Source: Euwallacea fornicatus
Lineage: Eukaryota; Arthropoda; Insecta; Coleoptera; Curculionidae
Assembly (NCBI RefSeq): GCF_040115645.1
Contig: NC_089555.1
Location: 1,240,001 to 1,304,000 of the forward strand
DNA length: 64,000 nt
Reading direction: 5' to 3'
Part shown: positions 48,701 to 60,073 of the stretch, piece after piece
How positions within the stretch are numbered: position 1 is the stretch's first letter
How the letters are laid out: each line of letters starts with the position of its first letter
Made by a program: the position numbers and the translations under genes
Notes under the pieces: model-generated
What the model was told of the DNA's origin: nothing
The model's input: only the letters and a program-made list of their open reading frames with translations
Databases searched by the model: none

Positions 48701-49899
48701 TTTGAAATAATTCTAGGTTTGCTCAAAATGCTTCCGTAGGTTGGATGAGGGAAAGAGGAAGCGGGATTGTCTTCTTGGTCATGTCAGACATAGCGGGCTT
48801 ACTATGTTCTAGCTGCGATGGTTGTTTTTCCATTTTGTCTGCATTTGCAGCAGTTTTTCAGCTATCCGTGTCATTTTTGTGCATTCCTGTAGAACTCCAT
48901 CGAAAATATAACATTATTTGCTCGATAATTCAAATGAATAAAAATGATTCGAAAAATTTCTGTTAAGCGTAGTTAGAAAACTATCCTTTTTTGGAACGAT
49001 TTTGATGAAACTTATAACAGTTAATGATCCTTATGGCATGATTATTACTTACAATTTTCATTTAATTATCTTAAACAGAAAGTTCCCTTAAAACGTCCTA
49101 ATGATAGGATTTCTTCGGATGGCCACATCTCGGTAATGGTGCGCCCTCGGATTGACACTTACAGGAACTCTTTTTACTATTTTTGACTCTACTTTCATCT
49201 CCTTAAGCTTCGCGCCAACGTTACCAAACGCCCAGTATTTCGGTAGTCGACGAAAGGAATTGGGAAGGCATTTCTGGCAACAGTCCCACTTCAACTGTTG
49301 GCGAAGCTGCGACTTCAGCTTGAAACAGGGCTTATCTGCCGATTAGCTGTCCTAACCGGACATTGAGGAACTAAGGCGAGAAAATCGACTTACGAAATTT
49401 CAAAACTTCTCAGACTTAGGTCGTCAAAATCACGATGATTTACGGGGCAGGAGAGCACCTCAAAATAAAGGCACGGGACTATTGAAGGAACTCGAGCGAG
49501 CTCCGTGTGTGTAAAATAGAGAAAATTAGTAAGTTTTCCTTTTATTTGCCAAGCCCTCGCGTTCCCTGGGAAAATGACTTTCTTAGGGACATTAATCTGC
49601 CATCGCAATTGACTAACCCCGGACCCGCCAACTACTCCAATTTGGGTGAAACCAACCGTAACCCAGTCGATGGGTCCGAAAAACATTATCCCCTACCAAC
49701 CCCGACTTATGGGCATAAAAAAGGCAGATGGTAGACGCTTTTAAGTTTTCAGAAGACCAATAATGAAACAGACGCCTTTATCGCGTGTTTTAGTCGTTCG
49801 GGATCAGTCCAAGTGAGTCACTGAACCTACCCTAACATCGGCTTCTACGTCTCTAATTAAAATGCTTAATGGTAATTTATTAATTGCAAAACATGCAGT
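45728..49899. other. Intergenic, transposon ends and no gene
   Basis: CAGGGTG-type ends occur near 46050 (gcgacaccctgtgg), 46144 (tatacagggtgttcgg) and 47975 (tatacaggatgtttcgg), but no matching partners were found. A perfect short palindrome lies at 46541-46562. Open frames at 49088-49686 overlap on both strands and match nothing. Confidence 0.45.
46541..46562. repeat. Perfect 10-bp inverted repeat
   Basis: GGGGAGGATG, two bases (TG), CATCCTCCCC. Much more GC-rich than its surroundings. Confidence 0.8.
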
Positions 49900-50338
49900 G
49901 CAGGGTGCAGAGTTGCGGCATTAACCGAAACGCTCCGATACGGGACGATCGAGCGTCGCGAGTGGGAGTAAAGTTCTTCCGACGCCAGTGTATGTTGTGA
50001 CGTCGTGACGCTTCTTCTTTGGGACGGCCAAAGAGTTGCGGCGTCGGCGAGCGTCGAATGTTTTCGCGCGCGTTTCACGCACCTCTCTTTTGATTGATGA
50101 ATCAAAGGATATTGATGGTAATTTGCCCCGATGGATGTACGGCCCTGATGGATTTATATCCCCAGTTTTCACTATTTTTCTCATAAGGCGCAGTTTGAGC
50201 AGACTTTCCTTGAGTTTCGAGCCGCGGTTCGCGAGGGACAGGATGCTGCTCACTTGAGCCGAGCAGATCGCGGATTGTGGTGCAGTTGACCGGAGAATAG
50301 TGGATTTATTGGTGTTTTTGATTGATTGATTAGTGACA
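49900..50338 (+). promoter_or_regulatory. CpG-rich promoter and 5' leader region
   Basis: CpG dinucleotides are dense here (gacgatcgagcgtcgcgag, ttgcggcgtcggcgagcgtcg, tttcgcgcgcgtttc), unlike the rest of the window. The stretch ends at a start codon followed by a signal-peptide exon. No TATA box is evident, so a dispersed or initiator-type promoter is likely. Frames seen on both strands here are probably non-coding. Confidence 0.6.
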
Positions 50339-50387
50339 ATGAGGCGTGATCAATTATTGGTGTTACTTAGTGCAGTAATAATTCAAG
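50339..50387 (+). CDS. First coding exon of a secreted or membrane protein (partial gene)
   Basis: ATG opens a 16-codon exon whose translation MRRDQLLVLLSAVIIQG has basic residues followed by a hydrophobic core, a normal signal peptide. It ends in phase 1 at an exact donor (AAG|gtaaga, 50388). A phase-1 junction just after the signal peptide is common in insect cell-surface genes such as immunoglobulin-superfamily receptors, but nothing here proves that family. No second exon could be found in the remaining 13.6 kb, so the next intron is probably very long. The CpG-rich region just upstream supports a true gene start. Confidence 0.55.
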
Positions 50388-52877
50388 GTAAGAATTAAAT
50401 ATTTACGTTTGCTAAAAGCGAGTTTTGGACTATTTGAATAATTCACTCCGTACAAAAATAGCGAAGCCTCGATTAGCAGTGTCGGACCGGAGCCTCGGTA
50501 GAATTTAAAGCGTACGTAAACGCGTGGCGAAAATGCGGAAAGGTCAAATTTTCTTGGATCTGCGAGTGGCGAAATGAAGTTCAGATTGTGTTTTGGATGG
50601 GCCCAATGTTTTGTCCAGAAATCAGGATTTAAAGTATAAAACCGGGAACCGAATCCAATGCTCTGCCTCGGTTTCTAAGACAACCCGATTTGCAGTGGCT
50701 TCCCTCGATTCTAATTGCGTTATAACCATTTTCTCATTCCTCTTTGGCATTTTAGATTTCGTCGCTCTCATTTCGGGCAGTAAATGAAATAGTTTAATAA
50801 CATTTAAAGTAGGTCGAATAAACAGCATTTTATGAATAATTAAATAATCCGAACAAACATGTAAACAAAATAGTAATTACATGCTAGTTGGGAGGGAACA
50901 AATCTGCCCGAAATTGCTATGAAATAGCAAAAAATAATGGAGTCTGTAAAGTGCATTCAAAGGACAAATGAGTGCCCTGTGTAATTGCGCTCATGGGTAC
51001 ATATTCTATTAAAGTTGCGTTCGTCACACAACAACACAATAAGGGCCAAGCGATAGTTTTTGGGGAAAATTTTCAAAGCTTCTCTTCCAAGATCTCCCCC
51101 TCAGACACCTCTCCTTTCAACTCCTCCCCCTCCGAAGCTTCTCCTTTCAAGACCTTTCCCTCTAAACCTTCCAAGACATTAGCGAAACTCTGCAATAATC
51201 CTTGGATAGTATCATTTTACAAACTTATGATGGAGCAGCCGTGTCGATAGACATGCCGGTATATCAGCCTATGAAATCGATCTCGGCCGGTATCGGTATC
51301 GACAGCGTATCACTGGCTGAAACATTTAAAACGACTCGGCCTAACCTGGATTAACCCAAAGGAGCGCTCAACCAGTAGAAGACGTATATCCCGTATCTGA
51401 CTTTCTTATGTATTTCCTTCATCAAAGTCGTAGAGGCACTTACTCTTACTTTTAGTTTTAGACGATTTCATTGGAGAGCAGATCTTTATCTGGCTCAAGA
51501 TTCTATGGAACTTTCAAGTTCCTTTATGTTAAGTTCGGGTTAGTTCAGGCTCATTTGTTTAAGTTTAGCGAGTCTCCTTTTCCATCTCTGATCCTCCAAC
51601 CTCAACGTAGTTTCTTTTAAAGAGTTCCCCACGCAGAGTGTCTTAAATTCGGTTCTGAAACTTCCTAATCACATATGAGATATATGTTTTTCTAGCTATT
51701 CCGGTGGAGACCTCACGCAGTAGTTTACGTGTGTAGTGTTTATAGATAGATTTGAAAGGCTGTGTATTTATGCTCAGCTGGAGTCATGATCAGCTAGCGA
51801 TCATCTACTGCAATCTCTAAGACATTTTCTTTATCTCTTTTCATATTTCTCCTTTGGAGGAAAAGGGAGAAATGAAGAAACTTGCCATATAATTCCATTG
51901 GAGTTTAATCTAGATCAGGCTCTTTAGTTGAGCTCAGTTTTTCTTCTAGAATCTTCCAGATTTTGATTCATCAAGATTCCAAGTCCCTTCGCTGCTCTAA
52001 ATTTCCCCGGATATCTCGGTTATGAAGTCTGCGTTTCGTACAAAAACTTAAAATAAATGAAATGCGATAGAGACTCTTATGTCTCTGGATTTGAGGGGAG
52101 CATGGAATAGTTTGAAGAATTTAAGTTAATTCACTTACATAGATGTACTTTTTTATATTGTATTTATGAATTTCTTAAAGTGTTTTGAGGATTCTCACGA
52201 ATGTTTTCCTCAGCATGATTGACTGGGGGTTCTAGTCTCCGTTTTGGTCAGTTTACACATTCCGCATAGTCTTGTTTGTTTTCGCGAGGGGGTGTTTATA
52301 TGAATTGATCCCTTGGAACCTTGCTTAAAGCTCACAAAAAAACTTTCGTCCCACCGGGGGTGTCAAAAAATATGTAAATTGTGTTAAATTTAGTCGTAAA
52401 TTTTTGATGAGTAACAGTTGGATACAAACTAGAGTTGAATAGCTCAATTAGTCCGTACTGAATGATTTGAACTACCCTTAAGCTTTTTGAGACTTTTTAA
52501 CCTTTGTACGTTGGTAATTTCAATTCCTCTCAGGTACACAAGGAAATTGTATTGTTCACTTCTTACACAAAGACTTGTTTAACCAGTTTTTTATTTTTAG
52601 CAGGTACATACATTCATAAACAAATTGAAATTAATTGTGTTTGTTTGATAATAGTTCAAAGGTCGCTAACGTATTGTTACGGCTAGCGGGCGGTTTCCGC
52701 GCGTAAAAGACAAAAGTAAAATACAAGACTTGCTGCTCCTTTTTATGTACATCAAATATTCTGATATATTTGCTTATGTTAATGTTCACATATTTGTAAG
52801 AAAATTATGGATCTTCTAACAAAGGAAAACAGTAACAGTGGTTAATAAAAGTCGTTCCTTGACAAAAGGGTTTAACA
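50388..52877. other. Probable long first intron; no exon recognised
   Basis: If the exon at 50339 is real, this is intron. A pyrimidine-rich minisatellite-like stretch lies at about 51075-51175 (ctcctttcaa repeated), which also explains a Ser/Pro-rich open frame at 50972-51250. Confidence 0.45.
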
Positions 52878-53190
52878 ATGTTTACCAACGAAGAATATGC
52901 TGATATGGTCTTTATTTATGGCTTTGCTAACGGTAATGTGTTTGAAGCTGTTAGGGAATATGAACGTCGTTTCCCAGAATTGCACACTCCCGATAACAGA
53001 ACATTTGTCAGAGTTTTCCTCGTCGAGCAGTTGGTGCTCGAAATCTTATTGAAAATGACAATCTTGAGAAAACTCTCAGAGTTTTCGAAGAAGACCCTTC
53101 AAATAGCCTGCATAGGTCAAATGGTCAAAATCCATTTCATAAACAAAACGTTCAAGATTTATTAGAGGGGATAAGAACGTTCGCGTCAGT
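52878..53190 (+). mobile_element. N-terminal fragment of a DUF4817-type transposase
   Basis: MFTNEEYADMVFIYGFANGN with AVREYERRFPELHTPDNRTF is the DUF4817 helix-turn-helix domain, normally the N-terminus of insect mariner-like transposases (pattern YADMHFVYGxxNGNxxxAVREYxRRFPxRRxPD). About 50 codons on, the frame shifts: the expected continuation NLIENDNLEKTLRVFEEDPS lies in another frame. No catalytic domain follows. Confidence 0.8.
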
Positions 53191-54809
53191 TTCTGTCAGT
53201 AGTATTTAGGGTTTGGCGTTATTAGCCTTTAGATCGCCTCCGCACAATCCATATCTAACACCGCGTAAATTTTACCTTCGGTTGATTTGATTGAATTGAT
53301 ACTGAGAATATAACAACCTCGCGAAACCAAATCTTATTTGTTAGTGATTGCGATATTTGATCGATCTGATGATTTTATTCATTGATGAACCGAATGCTTC
53401 TCAAACCGTTGAGAATTGTGTGTTTATTTTATGATCCTCTGGGCTTAAAACGAACTGCATGTTCGTCCCCTAAAGTAATCTTTCTCTCGTTATGGAACAT
53501 CTTGTACACTACTAAGGTACTAATTATAGCATAAGTGTCTTCTATGTGAAAAGAGATCTGCAGTGGATTGAATTGTAAATATTCGGGCTGATGCTATTTC
53601 TCTTGGTCAGAATAAAAGAGAAACGTTTGGCAGCGAAAACATACGTATTCATGATATTCTTTTCAGATTGAGACGGACTCGAAGATGAAGCCATTTTAAT
53701 GAAATTCTTCTTACTTCTTTTAATCCTAAAAGAACCCTCCTGGTATTTTTCCTCCAGGACCCCAAAGCTTACAAAAATAATCTCCCCCCTTCGCTTCATT
53801 TCTAAGCGCAATCCGATTGCCGAAACGACTGTGAAACTCTATGTATAGCTAATACGGCCTTTATGTTTTACTTGTGAATATTAATGCTCCAACTTACCGA
53901 CAACTCTGTAGCCAAATCTGTATGCGAACATGAAATATGAATCACTCTGTTATGCTATTCTAACGGCACAAGAAGTGTGTGGAGGACGTGTTAATCTCTT
54001 CCGGTTAAACTTCCTTAAAATCACCTTCTACAGGACGTTTTATCTTTTTTAATAATTGCTCTGTACACGAATTTACTTTTAGAAAATTTAATGGGCTTGC
54101 TGTGTCGTTGTGCAGGTTTACATTATCTTTGCCGATACGGTTTTAAATGGCAGACAAAGCTCCATATAAAAATAAAAACGTAGAAATGCTTTATAGTTTG
54201 AAAGAAAACAATTCAGTTAAAAGCCTTGTTTTCGTTTGGAAACATTCCATCTATGAAGCTTTGCTCGGGAATAAAGTTTTAAAATTAAGGACTCCATTAG
54301 ATTTATTGTCTGACTTGGAATGAGTGGCTTGGCTCGTCTGGTAAACTATAATCTAATTCCCGAACTATTGATTGTTCCATTAAAAACTGACAATATTTCG
54401 CGAAGGACTTTTATTAGCTGTTCCAGGAACGAGGTCAGTTTGCTTCACATCGGCACGAATTTTCAGGAAAACCGCGTTATCGAACACCATCATTTTGCCC
54501 CTATTTCTAAGAAAAGTCTCATCAATCTTGCGCCAAAACTGGGTACCTAGTGAAGGTGTAGGGGGGTTCAGGTAAGATGGTCCACTACCTTATCTCAAAA
54601 ATCGTTTAGTTTTGAAACAAAGTAATTATTTATTTATTTGAATCTTCGCTTCTACGAGTGAAGATCGACCTTTAAGTTTTCCTGCCCTTGGCGGCATTTC
54701 ATAAGAATATTTATATAAAGGGTAATTTAATTTGGATTTTCACATGAAGGTATTGAAGAGAACACGGAGACATTGAAAAATACAAAAAATCTTGAGTTGC
54801 CCTTTGAGG
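53191..54809. other. Non-coding, no feature recognised
   Basis: AT-rich with short open frames (such as 53542-53811 minus and 54320-54550 plus) that show no family similarity. An end-like sequence (acatcttgtacac) occurs near 53500. Confidence 0.4.
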
Positions 54810-55345
54810 TTGGTTCATTACAATTATATATGAAAGATGATATCATGTAAATGAACGTCACGGCTCAAATGGCTTGACGTAATCAGCTTGTAAAAATTTT
54901 CGACCACTCTGCCGCACAAATCAGGTTCAGTGCCGGCTATTTCGCGTCTGATCTCCTGCTTCAGTTCTTTAATAATGTCCAGTTTATTCGTGTAGATTCT
55001 GCTCCTCAGATACCATCAAAGAAAAAAATCCGCTGGTGCTAAATCATACGATCGCGGCGGCCAATCGATGCAGTTTTCGTCGAATTTTTGGACCACGTTC
55101 CAAATTGTCCTCTCACAAGCTTAATTTTAGGCGCCAACAAATCTATGTAAAGCACGAAGTGCACTTTTTCTCGGTCGGCCCTTTTCATAACAAGCTTGGA
55201 TAGTTTCAACACGTTACTCCGTCGTACGTTGCTCCATGACTATTTTGTTTAAGTTGTTAAGTTAGAAATCTCACGTTGCCGTTGTTAAATGTATCGGCAT
55301 TTCAAAAATGTTTTACATTGTAATGTGGAAACTCAATTTCAATCA
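54810..55345 (-). mobile_element. Internally deleted DDE transposon (transposase N- and C-termini joined)
   Basis: Minus strand, from about 55240: MEQRTTE, a stop, RVETIQACYEKGRPRKSALR with ALHRFVG following (the N-terminal helix-turn-helix), then ERTIWNVVQKFDEN joined directly to CIDWPPRSYDLAPADFFL and YTNKLDIIKELKQEIRRE, ending in HLHDIIFH near 54835. The catalytic middle, with the first two acidic residues, has been lost. The outer sequence agtttccac near 55330 is like that of related elements. A non-autonomous derivative. Confidence 0.75.
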
Positions 55346-55719
55346 CCCTTTACAATAAATTAGACTGTTTAACTTATCGCTGTTCGAATGTTCGAATAGG
55401 GTTGTATTGGGGAGTAGGAGGCGGGAATGTTTTGTAAGTCTCGTTACGCAGAGAGGGTCCAGTACGATCCAGTTGTGAGGGTTGTTTTTTCATTTTTCAT
55501 GTAATTCTATCAGGCTCTTAATTATATTTATCAAGTTCGTGTGTTCGCAAAGCATTTGGTTGGAAGGATTGTGTAACGGGTTGTTTGGATGTTTAATCGT
55601 TTTAATTAGTCTTAGTGTGATTGGCTCTCTGGTTTGTACGTATTGTTTCATATTTTATTTTGTGCGTGTTCTATCATCACATCAGTCATATCAGCACATG
55701 CCAATGTCTGTGGGAATAT

Positions 55720-57168
55720 CGAATACCCTATATTTTGTTACGGATACTACTTTTGCTTGTAAGTACAAGTATTTTTTGTTATTACAAAATATGAAAAATT
55801 TCTAGCAGTTTTTGATTTAATTTAATTTACCGTAAAATCAAAGGAACATAAGCTTGTTAAAGTTCTCGATAAATTCACATGATATTAATCGAATCGTTTG
55901 AAAATTTGTCCGGTTAAGAACAAAGGGTCCATTTATTAGATACTTTTTTTTTATTACGGTAGAAATTTCACGCAGGGTGTAACACAAATTCAAATTTTTC
56001 ACATTTTAAGTGCCCTGAACTCGATTTTTTTCAACACGGCACCGGGTATTTATTTTTTATGAATTCTTCTTTTAATTCCCTTTCAAATGGTATACCGTGT
56101 ATGCAGGCTAGCCCGCGACATTGGAGATTAACATGAGAAATCGCCTTTTATTATTTTGCGCCGGCGCGGATTATCCAATTGAAAATCTTTTACGTGGAGC
56201 TTATAATACTGATGACCGGCCAACATTCCACAAATTTTTCAATCTCGTAACTAAAGCCGATTTGGCTCAAAACGTCTCCAAATTCAAAAAAAAAATTAAT
56301 GTCCCGCGTAACCGTGCGAGGCGACGATTGGTCAGAGTTAAGGTCAGGATTAAACGAACGCAAAGTAGCCAACAAAAGTGTAAAAAGCGCATGTAACATG
56401 GATTTTCTCTTTTTGCTAATGTCTCAGCAACATTTAGCTTATTTACGAGTTTATTCGGTGAAAAATCAATAGAAAATATGAGGATAATTATGATGTGGTC
56501 TGTTCTGATGTCGCCGCAGTAAATAAACAAATTTTATCTCATTCGCTGGACAGTTTAATTTAAATATGTCGAATTCTGACTCTGAGTCTGACCAATCGTG
56601 GTCTTGAACGGTTATGCGGGGCATTGAAATTTTTGAAATTTGGAGGCGTTGTGAGTCTAAACGGCTCTGATTAGAAGATTGAAAAATTTGCGGAATGATG
56701 GCCGGTCTTGAGTACTATAACCTCCATGTAAAAGTTTTTCAATTGGATAATACGTACCGTCACAAAAAGATAAAAACCGATTTGCCTTGTTAATCTCCTA
56801 TATCCGGTTTTCGCTTGGACATCTGGTATACAGAATTGCTCACTAGTCCGTCAAAGTACGATATCTCAGTAAATAAGTGTTTTAGAAGGAAACGTTTTGT
56901 GTAAAAGTCTTGGTTATTATGAGGGGCGTATTTATGATTGTTTTTCACACCATGTATAAAATTTATCGAAAATGAAAAATATTCTCTACAAGAACAACCG
57001 TTCGTTTTTAACTACACAAGTCTTCAAGCGGTGCAATGAATACTGTTTGAATTTATTGAGAATTTTCAAAAGCCGGGAACTGCTAGAAATTTTTGATATT
57101 TTGCAATAACGAAAAAAATTACAATCAGAAGCAGAATCAGTATCCGTGACAAAATATAGGGTATTCCG
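55720..57168. mobile_element. Outer hairpin element, split by a nested hairpin element
   Basis: gaataccctatattttgttacggatac (from 55720) pairs with the reverse complement of gtatccgtgac..ggtattccg ending at about 57168. The arms continue through aaaatat.aaaaatttctagcagtt and ctcgataaattca. The left arm reaches about 55985 and the right begins at about 56940. The interior contains the complete element 56091-56830. An open frame at 55482-55805 overlaps the left arm. Confidence 0.85.
56091..56830. mobile_element. Hairpin element nested in a second hairpin (family 'TATACCGGG', copy 2)
   Basis: The left end is tataccgtgtatgcaggc; the right end on the opposite strand is tataccagatgtccaagcg. Both run on into ggagattaaca and a matching arm of about 250 bp. 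Most of the arm can be aligned to the copy at 19059-19582 (for example ggccaaca.tcc.caaatttttc, gtcccgcgtaaccgt and ttttgaaatttggaggcgtt). Frames at 56121-56396, 56190-56399 and 56267-56530 overlap on both strands and are not genes. Confidence 0.88.
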
Positions 57169-58472
57169 TTTAAAAATATATATAATGGTCCACCATGTTG
57201 CTGCAAAAATGTAAACAAATTAAAATTGAAGAAAAATTAAATAAATTTTATATTAAACTTTTCTTAATTCTACAGTTTTTGAGGTAAGGTATTGGACCAT
57301 TTTAGGCGGACTACCACGTACCTAGAAAGCAGCGTTATCACCCAAAACCAATACTCTCTACAAAGCCGCTTACGCCCACATATATTTTTTCACCTGCCAC
57401 TGCACGTGCCCCTTATATAGGGATTCATTTGTCGGACACGGGGCATTGAGCCTGTCCGGCCCGAATTCGCCTGTACAGCTGCTCAAGTGTTTATTTAGTC
57501 GCGTCAGAGTTCTTTCCATATCAGTTCAGGATCTCTCCAACGCCTCTCGGAATTGCAGTTGCTATATGGGACAACACAAAACTATAGAGCGAGCCAATTG
57601 GGAGGATATTCAAGTTCTAGGGGCACACGCCCTAAGAGCTTCACGTTGCAGTCATATCAGGGCTTCCTTGCTGTTAGTCACGTATGATAGTGTACGGTTT
57701 CCCAGGCGGGGGGTGAAAATGTCCTCTGCGAAAAAAGGGAAAGAAACTCAAAATCCCTTTTCTGATGAAATGTATATCAATAGTGGGAACTAAATGGAAA
57801 AATAGAAACGAGAAGATTTGAGGTTTACCAACGATCCGAAAACGCCAACCCTTGCGTAAACCTCCTTTCGGTTTCCCTATGATAAGTTTACATCTTGTAT
57901 TACCAGTTGTTGGTTTTCAATTTTAAACTGGATCGAAAACACAAAGGAGACAAAAGGATTTCGGAGAGATATTGTTTTTATTGATGGAAACAGTTGCTGG
58001 GAAAAGTATTAGGAGGTGATGTGTGTTTTCCGAGAGGGAATAAAAGAGCGCTTTTTTGTAAATGGATGTTTTATAAAGGCTCCATCGGCAAAAGTGGAAG
58101 AAGTGTTTGAAGCTCTTTCCGGATTAGCCACGGTGACACGGGAACTTAAGAAGCTGCCAGTGATTATAAACTGCCACCCTCGCAGTCATCGAGTTTCCCC
58201 CCGATATTGTGCCCCTTGTTCACGGTTCGAGTTACCACAGATAATGACACAAGTTTTTCACGGAGTTCGCACGAGGGCATTAGCATTAAAATATTCATTA
58301 TGGCATAATGGGAAAAATGTCGATTCGGGTTTAGCCGTGTTAACTGTCGGCAGTGAAGTGCATTAAAATGCACCCTTAAATCATTAAAAACCGGCGACAT
58401 TTACTTATTTGTTTTAATGGCCACGTGTGGTCTGTTAGAGGTGGAGTTAAGGCGTAAAATAAATATTTTGGC
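57169..58472. other. Non-coding; two open frames without support
   Basis: Plus-strand frames of 115 and 116 codons (57446-57793 and 58016-58366) have no recognisable domain, signal peptide or splice context. ccttatatagg near 57411 is TATA-like. Nothing can be assigned. Confidence 0.35.
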
Positions 58473-58667
58473 ATGCCGCTTTTCATACCTCTTATCGTCC
58501 TTATATGTCATGCAAATTGTCAAAATACGTTAGATGGGGAAGTTATTTATCTAAAAGGAAGGGTCTTCGAGCCCTTAGGAAGCGTGGAGACATTTGAAAA
58601 ATTCCAGAATTCCACCAAATCGTCTCTAGAAAATTTACAAAAATTTTTGAAAACTCCGCCATATTGA
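58473..58667 (+). CDS. Possible small secreted peptide or first exon (64 codons)
   Basis: The frame begins MPLFIPLIVLICHANCQ, which looks like a signal peptide with a cleavage site after HANC or nearby. The rest is a short charged region (GEVIYLKGRVFEPLG, one N-glycosylation-type NST) ending KTPPY. No TATA box, polyadenylation signal or related gene was found. It could be a real small gene, the first exon of a longer one, or chance. Confidence 0.25.
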   Translation: MPLFIPLIVLICHANCQNTLDGEVIYLKGRVFEPLGSVETFEKFQNSTKSSLENLQKFLKTPPY

Positions 58668-59031
58668 GAATTCTGTGCTATTATCAGAACCTTTAACCTC
58701 AAATTCGATAAAATCGCGCCCTGTTAAGGATAAGAACATTCTTATATATATCTAAAAAATCGTTTAAAACTCCCTAAAAAAAGAGTCCATCTTCTTATTT
58801 TCATTGGTGCTTGTTCGCACGTTGTGAAAATTCAAGTTAGAGCAAATTTAGCCCTCTCCAGGACAAATGTGGCATTATAAAAATTCGACACGCATTTTGG
58901 AGACAGCAGCTGCTTCAGGCACACGAGCAAAATTTCAGGAAATCTCACTTCTTCAACGATAAGAATATCCCATAAATAATCATAAAATGTATGCCTTTCA
59001 GCAACTTTTTCTTGAAGGAAATCTCACCACG
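58668..59031. other. Spacer, nothing recognised
   Basis: AT-rich sequence before the next hairpin element. Confidence 0.4.
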
Positions 59032-60073
59032 TATAGGGTGTCCCATATTCAATTCTCAACACCGGGATCTCGAAAACTGTTGAGAGGCAGTTAAACAGAG
59101 GCAAAGTAGTGTCTTTATGAAAGAAGTGCTTTGCCGCTTCAATTTCAAAAAAAAATCCAATTACTTACGGAGGTATCCGGGAAAAAACGATAATTGCTTT
59201 AATCTTTTCATTTTTTTTTGTATTTTAAATTACGTAGAAACATGAAAATGGAAAACAGTTTCTTAAAGGACTTTTTTCCGCGCTACAACATCAAGATAAT
59301 TTTCCGAGATGCGACGTTTCGGTTTTTCAATATCATCATCAACTTTTTTTTATAACAGGGACTTGGCCGTTTTTTTTACGAATTGAGCTAGTCATTGATA
59401 ATTGGAAAACAACCGCGTGTGACACTTGTCGATTTCCGACACCTAGATAAAAAACATCATTTGTATTTATTTTTGTTATTTGTTTGTGTTTACTTCAGAA
59501 ATAAAAAAAAGTTTTTTTTGACAATTACGTTACCAGTTCTTCCAGTATTTAATGAATATTATTAGCTTTTATGAAATTAATTTCAAAACGTTCTTCGAAT
59601 GCACGAACAACCATAATTTTTAAAATACATTTTCAAAATCCTAATAACGAATGGGTTTGATCTAGATCGCAAATTGGCAAGCGTGACATAGTTGTTTTTC
59701 AATTATCTATGAGAAATCCAATTTATAAAAAAACGGTCAGGTACCTATTTTGAAAAAGTAGATGCTGATGATATTGAAAAATTGAAACGTCGTATCTCCG
59801 AAGAAAAACTATTTTCATGTTGTAACTCGGGAAAAAGGACCTTAAGAAAGCATCTTCTATGTTCACGTTTTTGTCACTTGAGACAGAAAGAAAAGAAAAT
59901 AACAATAATTGGTTTTTCCCATATATCTCCGGAAGTAAGCGGATTTTTTTTTTAATTAAAAAAGCAAAGTACTTTTCTCATAAATACACAACTTTGCCCC
60001 CATTTAACTGACTCTGCATTTCCTATGGCTTCCGAGATCCCCCCATCAAAAGTCAAATATCGGGCACTCTGTA
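59032..60073. mobile_element. Hairpin element, 1.04 kb
   Basis: The left arm (about 59032-59365) starts tatagggtgtcccatattc; the right arm on the opposite strand (60073-59738) starts tacagagtgcccgatatt. Pairs along the arms: gggatctcg, ggcaaagt.gtgt.tttatga, aatccn.ttactt.cggag, and near the inner ends tttttcaatatcatca with cgacgtttc. The loop is about 370 bp. Confidence 0.87.

Noticed and set aside
50972..51250. Ser/Pro-rich 92-codon frame
   Set aside because: Its repeats come from a pyrimidine-rich minisatellite.
55482..55805. 107-codon hydrophobic frame resembling a membrane protein
   Set aside because: Its second half is the left arm of the outer hairpin element; the hydrophobicity reflects T-rich sequence.
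56121..56530. Arg-rich frame and two opposite-strand frames
   Set aside because: All are inside the palindromic element 56091-56830; the basic composition comes from the arm sequence.
57446..58366. Two plus-strand frames of 115-116 codons
   Set aside because: No signal peptide, domain, promoter or splice support; one also overlaps an opposite-strand frame of similar quality.
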